Part shown: positions 60,368 through 64,000 of the stretch, piece by piece | Layout: each line of letters begins with the position of its first letter | How positions within the stretch are numbered: the first letter of the stretch is position 1 | Source of the DNA: Tepidibacillus fermentans | GTDB taxonomy: Bacteria > Bacillota > Bacilli > Tepidibacillales > Tepidibacillaceae | NCBI RefSeq assembly: GCF_004342885.1 | Contig: NZ_SMAB01000001.1 | Coordinates: 62,001 to 126,000 of the forward strand | Length of the DNA stretch: 64,000 nt | Direction of reading: 5' to 3' | The notes under the pieces: model-generated | Told to the model about the DNA's origin: nothing | What the model saw: only the letters and a program-made list of their open reading frames with translations | The model's database searches: none | Position numbers and translations under genes: made by a program

Positions 60368-61602
60368 GCTTCATGACCCCCTATCTTGCTTGCACGATCA
60401 AACAATAGTCCCGCAGATAATAAGGATGATGCGCGAAAAATCGCTGTCCTGCCATACCGCTCGCGAATCTCATCCATCACTTGACCGAGTCGTAGCTTTT
60501 TGATCGGATCAGCAAATAGACTAAGCTGTACTTGTCGATCATCTTCTAATTGAGTAATATTAATTCCAATACTCCTTACAGGTTTACGATCCCAGAATCG
60601 ATGAAATAATTGTAAAACCGCTTGATAGATTTCCATCGTATTATTGGTGGCTTCAGGAAGAGTAGTTTGCCGATGAAAACCTGTGGGACGATCAAAATCC
60701 GCTCCCCGAAGGGATACATGAACGGTTCGTCCCTTTTGATGCATTGACCTTGCCCGTCTACACACTTCTTCTGTAATTTCAAGAAGGACCGTTTCAATCT
60801 CCTCTTGAATGTAGTAATCCCGTGGTAATGTGATACTATTGCCAATTCCTTTTTGAACCTCTGTCGAATTTCGTTCAACTGGGGAATAATCAATTCCTTG
60901 AGCACTTAACCACAAAACATGCCCCATAATCCCCCAGCGTCTTTTCATTTCCTCTAAGGAACGGTTGGCTAAATCACCGATCGTATAAATCCCAATTCGT
61001 TCAAAGTTTCGCTTCATTCGACTTCCCACACCAAATAGTTGGTTAATGGCAAGTGGTGAAGTGTATTTTCGGTAATTTTGACGATTTAATTCAAAGATCC
61101 CTTCTTTATTCTTCTTTGCAAAATTATCACAGGCCATTTTCGCTTGAATCTTATTTTCACCAATACCAATCCTCGCTCGAACCCCTACCTCTTTCCAAAT
61201 TCGCTCTTGAATCATTTTGGCCATTTGTAAAGGTGGCCCAAAAAGAGATTGGCTGGCGGTTACATCTAGAAACTGTTCATCAATCGAATAAACTTCAACC
61301 TGATCAGTAAACTGTTCTAAAATGTGGGTAATCTGAATCGATGTATCAATATATTTTTGCATATGGGGTTTCACAAATTCGACATTAGGACAAACACTTC
61401 TCACTTGCCAAACTGGCATCGCTGTTTTGACTCCTGCAGCCTTTGCTTCAGGATTGGCAGCTAAGGTAATTCCGTGACGTTTGGCTGGATCACCAACAAC
61501 AGCAACTGGTTTGCCCATTAATGTCGGATCAGAAGCGATTTCAACTGATGCATAAAAACTTTGCATATCCACCAAAAAAATCACTTTTTTCTTTGCTTTC
61601 AT
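60364..61602 (-). CDS. Y-family DNA polymerase, UvrX/YqjW type
   Basis: 412 aa from ATG 61602 (AAGGG 8 nt upstream; the ATG two codons earlier is too close to it). Catalytic acids: D12 in FLVDMQSFYASVE and the SIDEQFLDV motif near residue 105. Palm-finger, thumb with HhH-like NQLFGVGSRMKRNFERIGI, and little-finger domain (HVSLRGADF) are present. Translesion polymerase of the UvrX/YqjW (PolY2) branch rather than DinB/YqjH. Under two LexA boxes, so SOS induced. Confidence 0.9.
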   Translation of the reverse strand: MKAKKKVIFLVDMQSFYASVEIASDPTLMGKPVAVVGDPAKRHGITLAANPEAKAAGVKTAMPVWQVRSVCPNVEFVKPHMQKYIDTSIQITHILEQFTDQVEVYSIDEQFLDVTASQSLFGPPLQMAKMIQERIWKEVGVRARIGIGENKIQAKMACDNFAKKNKEGIFELNRQNYRKYTSPLAINQLFGVGSRMKRNFERIGIYTIGDLANRSLEEMKRRWGIMGHVLWLSAQGIDYSPVERNSTEVQKGIGNSITLPRDYYIQEEIETVLLEITEEVCRRARSMHQKGRTVHVSLRGADFDRPTGFHRQTTLPEATNNTMEIYQAVLQLFHRFWDRKPVRSIGINITQLEDDRQVQLSLFADPIKKLRLGQVMDEIRERYGRTAIFRASSLLSAGLLFDRASKIGGHEA

Positions 61603-61639
61603 CGCCATCGCCCTTTTTACTTTGTTGTATCATAAAAAA

Positions 61640-61693
61640 GAAACATTCGTTCTTATTATATCTCATAGCAAAGAATTTTAGAACAGATGTTCT
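61640..61693 (-). promoter_or_regulatory. SOS promoter of uvrX-yolD with two LexA boxes
   Basis: Minus strand box GAACGAATGTTTC (61640-61652) fits the Bacillus LexA/DinR consensus CGAACRNRYGTTYC except for the first base; a second, AGAACATCTGTTCT (61680-61693), has the GAAC-N4-GTTC core. Between them TATAAT (61655-61660) with TTCTAA 17 bp upstream forms the promoter. One box covers the -35, the other the start region, so LexA would block polymerase on both sides. Confidence 0.8.
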
Positions 61694-61756
61694 TAATTTT
61701 CAATAACAAAAACGATTTAGATCCACTCGATTATGGCATCATATTTGTAAGTATAA

Positions 61757-61798
61757 TAAAACCCGAATGAAGGACTTTTTTAAATGTCCAAAATTCGG
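61757..61798 (-). terminator. Second, interrupted hairpin upstream of uvrX
   Basis: Minus strand CCGAAT/ATTCGG with inner GGAC/GTCC stem and a symmetrical 3-nt internal loop, followed by GGTTTTATT. Probably a back-up terminator after the DUF1292 gene; it has a weak T-run. Confidence 0.45.
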
Positions 61799-61832
61799 AT
61801 GATTGATCACCATCTGAAAGGTAATCAACAAG

Positions 61833-61863
61833 CAAAAAATAAATCCCTCGTTATCCGAGGGAT
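61833..61863 (-). terminator. Terminator of the DUF1292 gene
   Basis: Minus strand ATCCCTCG/CGAGGGAT (8-bp stem, 5-nt loop) followed by TTATTTTTT. Confidence 0.87.
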
Positions 61864-61889
61864 CTTTCAGTCAAAACATGTGTATCGAA

Positions 61890-62237
61890 TTAGTCTTGCT
61901 CTTGCTGCTCGTCATATAGTTTTTCATAAACAGCTAAGACTCGATTCCATTCCTCATCATCTTCAATATCCACTAAAACTTCCTCACCGTCTTCTTCTTC
62001 AAGTCGTAAAATGATACCTTCTTCTTGATCGCCTTCAGAGGAAATTAATACAACATAATCCTTGGAATCAACTTCAAACCATGTCACAATATCAAATTCC
62101 TTTTCCTGACCATTCTCATCTAAAAGAATCACCTTATGTTCGTGGTGGTGATCATGGTCATGATGATGATGGTCACAATGCTCATGGTCATGGTGATGAT
62201 GGTGATGGTGGTTGTGATCGTGTTTATGATCGCTCAT
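61890..62237 (-). CDS. DUF1292 (YrzB) protein with His-rich N-terminus
   Basis: 115 aa from ATG 62237 (GAGGA 8 nt upstream; an ATG five codons earlier is not supported). Residues 1-35 contain 21 histidines and one Cys, interspersed with Asp/Glu. The DUF1292 domain follows (VILLDENGQEKEFDIVTWFEV, DYVVLISSEGDQEEGIILRLEEE) and ends in a strongly acidic helix. Domain function is unknown. The His tract would bind Ni/Zn/Co and could store or deliver metal. This is inferred. Confidence 0.85.
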   Translation of the reverse strand: MSDHKHDHNHHHHHHHDHEHCDHHHHDHDHHHEHKVILLDENGQEKEFDIVTWFEVDSKDYVVLISSEGDQEEGIILRLEEEDGEEVLVDIEDDEEWNRVLAVYEKLYDEQQEQD

Positions 62238-62279
62238 TTTATCATTCCTCATTTCTAATCAATTTGCTCTATCGTATCA

Positions 62280-62783
62280 TTAAAAGGTGATGCCGTCAAA
62301 ATATTTTCCTCTTTTTATGATCGTATTCGAGACTTTTTGCAATTTTAGAATTTCTGCTTTTTTCATCGATAATTGATATTTTGCTGCTAGATAGGTAGCT
62401 TCGGCAAAGTTTTTATCTGTATGACAGACAATTCCTTCTGTTGAGAACGGGTTGTCAAAAAGGACTTGCCATTCTCCATCACGTTCTTCTTTAGGGACAA
62501 TTTGATAGAATTCCTGTTTATTTTGATAAAGTTGAGTAATTTCATCCCAGAAATATTCCCATGTTGGACTAAACCGATACAATTCAGGGAATAACTCTTT
62601 TCCTAATTCTATCCAATCCTGCATCTGTTCAAACCCATTTTCATCTAATTTTTTCAGTTCTTCGTGAAAAGATCGAATCAATTCGTTAAAAACGGCAAAA
62701 CCACCTTGCTCTACCGTTTGTTTATAAACTTTTTTTTCTTCCTTCGTTGTAAGTTTCTTGAAGTCATCAAACCATTTACTCAT
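62280..62783 (-). CDS. Protein of unknown function (167 aa)
   Basis: Soluble, mostly helical N-terminal half (MSKWFDDFKKLTTKEEKKVY, ELIRSFHEELKKLDENGFEQM) followed by an alpha/beta part (GEWQVLFDNPFSTEGIVCHTDKNFAEATYLAAKY). Rich in aromatic residues. AAGGATG lies upstream of ATG 62783. I do not recognise a family. It lies between the DUF1292 gene (42 bp) and the KamA-like gene (75 bp), all on the minus strand, so it may share a transcript with them. Confidence 0.75.
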   Translation of the reverse strand: MSKWFDDFKKLTTKEEKKVYKQTVEQGGFAVFNELIRSFHEELKKLDENGFEQMQDWIELGKELFPELYRFSPTWEYFWDEITQLYQNKQEFYQIVPKEERDGEWQVLFDNPFSTEGIVCHTDKNFAEATYLAAKYQLSMKKAEILKLQKVSNTIIKRGKYFDGITF

Positions 62784-62858
62784 TCAGCACAATCATCCTT
62801 CCAGTTTATTTCCATTTTATTCATTTTGAATACCAATGGAAATAATTATAATTAATTT

Positions 62859-64000
62859 TTAATAATAGTACCAGATAGAACGATAGTCCTTAATCCTTTC
62901 TCCCCTTTTTTCTAATTCTTTTAAAAAGGTATAAATAGGTACATCACGATATAAGAACGTTTTTTGACGGAACAAATGAGCATCAGAAGGATAAAATTCA
63001 TAGATTCGTGATCCATCCGCGAGAATCATGATCAATTCATGTTCTTGAGAAGCTCTTAAATAATTCTTACCAATACCCGGAATATTAAACACTGCCTCAT
63101 CTTCGCGATCAATACCAGGAGCAAGTCGTGACTCCTCATTTTGCTCTTGAATCATTCGTGCAATCGGTACTCTTTCTTCAGGAGTATCTTTTTTAGCATT
63201 GAAAGAATAATAAGGATCCACACCGATCAGTCGAAGTTGTTTTCGTAAAGCAGACATTTCAAAGCGTCTGGAATTGTCAATCGTATAAATCGACTGATTA
63301 TAGACATGAACTCCTGCTTTTCTTAACTTTTGAACGACCTCCATTGCTTCTAAGGTAACCTCATATGCATGTTCAAAATGAGTCATTAAAGAAATTTCTC
63401 TTCTACCTGAGATCTGATAGGAACTTAAAAGGTGTACTAATGAATCGGTGATGCGATTTGGCAGAATGACAGGGATCCTTGTCGAAACACGAATTCGCTG
63501 AATGTGAGAGATATCCGCTAGACGAGATAGTATCTCTTCGATAATATCATCATCAAAAATGAGGATATCCCCTGCTATCAATACTTCAGTCACTTCAGTA
63601 TGCTTTTCAAACCAACGAACAGCACGATCAATTTTATCCATCTGTACTGGTTTTTTCTTCCCAAGTGCATCATTCATTTCCCAATTTCGTTCCCCATATA
63701 AACAATATTGAGTATGCGTCGGAATGGGCCTGAAAATAGCAATCATCGGATAACCCCTGCGGATCGAGATCTCTTCCGGTGTTTGTTTTGGATTATTCAA
63801 AGGTTCCGTATTCTGACGTTTTTTCATCTCAATCAACCGTTGAATATAATGAAGAGGAGGAAAAGCATGGTTGCGAATAGCATGGTCATATTTTATCGAA
63901 GAATCGCTTAGATCCAGCAATGACAAGTAATAAGGGGTAATCCCAAAAGGAATCTGATGTTCATTGGCTAATAGGATCGATTCTTTTTCTTTTTCAGTCA
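62859..64000 (-). CDS. KamA/lysine 2,3-aminomutase-family protein with degenerate radical-SAM motif (5' end outside window)
   Basis: The frame runs without a stop to the window edge; the edge-proximal sequence PFGITPYYLSLLD is the KamA N-terminal motif, so TTG 63926 is not the real start. In lysine 2,3-aminomutases the SAM cluster motif is C-x3-C-x2-C; here the aligned segment THTQYCLYGER has His, Cys and Gly at those places (codons about 63695-63716). GGDP is AGDI. The PLP motif PGGGGK is PGIGK, keeping the lysine, and HFxH and NQS motifs remain. Probably not a normal aminomutase. Confidence 0.8.
   Translation of the reverse strand, partial: TEKEKESILLANEHQIPFGITPYYLSLLDLSDSSIKYDHAIRNHAFPPLHYIQRLIEMKKRQNTEPLNNPKQTPEEISIRRGYPMIAIFRPIPTHTQYCLYGERNWEMNDALGKKKPVQMDKIDRAVRWFEKHTEVTEVLIAGDILIFDDDIIEEILSRLADISHIQRIRVSTRIPVILPNRITDSLVHLLSSYQISGRREISLMTHFEHAYEVTLEAMEVVQKLRKAGVHVYNQSIYTIDNSRRFEMSALRKQLRLIGVDPYYSFNAKKDTPEERVPIARMIQEQNEESRLAPGIDREDEAVFNIPGIGKNYLRASQEHELIMILADGSRIYEFYPSDAHLFRQKTFLYRDVPIYTFLKELEKRGERIKDYRSIWYYY

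Noticed and set aside
62081-62290. Asp/Gly/His-rich 69-codon plus-strand frame
   Set aside because: Antisense of the His-tract codons of the DUF1292 gene, a compositional artefact.

Overview
This 64 kb window (low GC, dense, mostly minus-strand genes) comes from an endospore-forming member of the Bacillales. It carries sigE, sigG, spoIIGA and spoVD/spoVE. Gene order from sepF through mraZ to the ylb genes follows Bacillus subtilis closely, and Shine-Dalgarno sites are strong. MurE has the DNPR motif of meso-diaminopimelate-adding enzymes. A 2-oxoacid:ferredoxin oxidoreductase and a siroheme-dependent (AhbC/AhbD-type) haem gene pair suggest anaerobic or microaerophilic metabolism, as in Vulcanibacillus/Tepidibacillus-like lineages. 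That taxonomic placement is inference. No tRNA, rRNA, CRISPR array, intact insertion sequence or prophage was seen.

Layout. (1) 1-5058: partial sepF, ylmE, pgeF (ylmD), ylmC, sigG, sigE, spoIIGA. sigG has a forespore-type promoter and spoIIGA a Spo0A-type promoter with a 22-bp spacer. (2) 5106-26291: the complete division and cell-wall (dcw) cluster, in transcription order mraZ, rsmH, ftsL, pbpB, spoVD, murE, murF, mraY, murD, spoVE, murG, murB, murA, divIB, ylxW, ylxX, sbp, ftsA, ftsZ. It is headed by a five-repeat MraZ operator. (3) 26506-32477: ahbC/ahbD haem genes, DUF3397, panE, a GNAT gene, an RsfA-family regulator and an enoyl-CoA hydratase-like gene. (4) 32669-41362: corA, a drug exporter, an MgsR-like regulator, a cysteine-bearing winged-helix regulator, a MidA-like methyltransferase, a candidate C-rich small RNA, a CapA-like protein, a metallo-hydrolase and PhoH. 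(5) 41571-50544: ylaJ, an unknown gene, nfo, typA, a beta-hydroxyacid dehydrogenase, argH, pepA, yktB. (6) 50571-57364: DUF2062, a mini SPOCS-like ORF, korAB, a nitronate monooxygenase-like gene, speA, and an SR1-type dual-function RNA encoding a 39-aa SR1P peptide. (7) 57632-64000: lipase-like hydrolase, GAF protein, small unknown genes, the SOS-controlled uvrX-yolD pair under two LexA boxes, a His-rich DUF1292 protein, and a KamA-family protein that has lost two of its three radical-SAM cysteines and runs off the right edge.

How the parts work together. The dcw cluster makes lipid II precursors (MurA-G, MraY), polymerises them at the septum (FtsW/SpoVE, PBP2B, SpoVD) and builds the divisome (FtsZ, FtsA, SepF, FtsL, DivIB). 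The adjoining sporulation genes convert asymmetric septation into compartment-specific sigma activity: SpoIIGA processes pro-SigE in the mother cell and SigG acts in the forespore. argH, speA and SR1 all touch arginine metabolism, and an ARG-box-like site precedes argH.

Most unusual structures: a dispersed inverted-repeat family (one 164-bp copy with perfect 17-bp ends), two heptameric GAAGTNN arrays directly behind stop codons, an unassigned promoter-to-terminator RNA at 38060-38207, the SR1P peptide, and the degenerate KamA protein. Start codons were moved from the longest reading frame wherever a Shine-Dalgarno site decided it; TTG starts are common.
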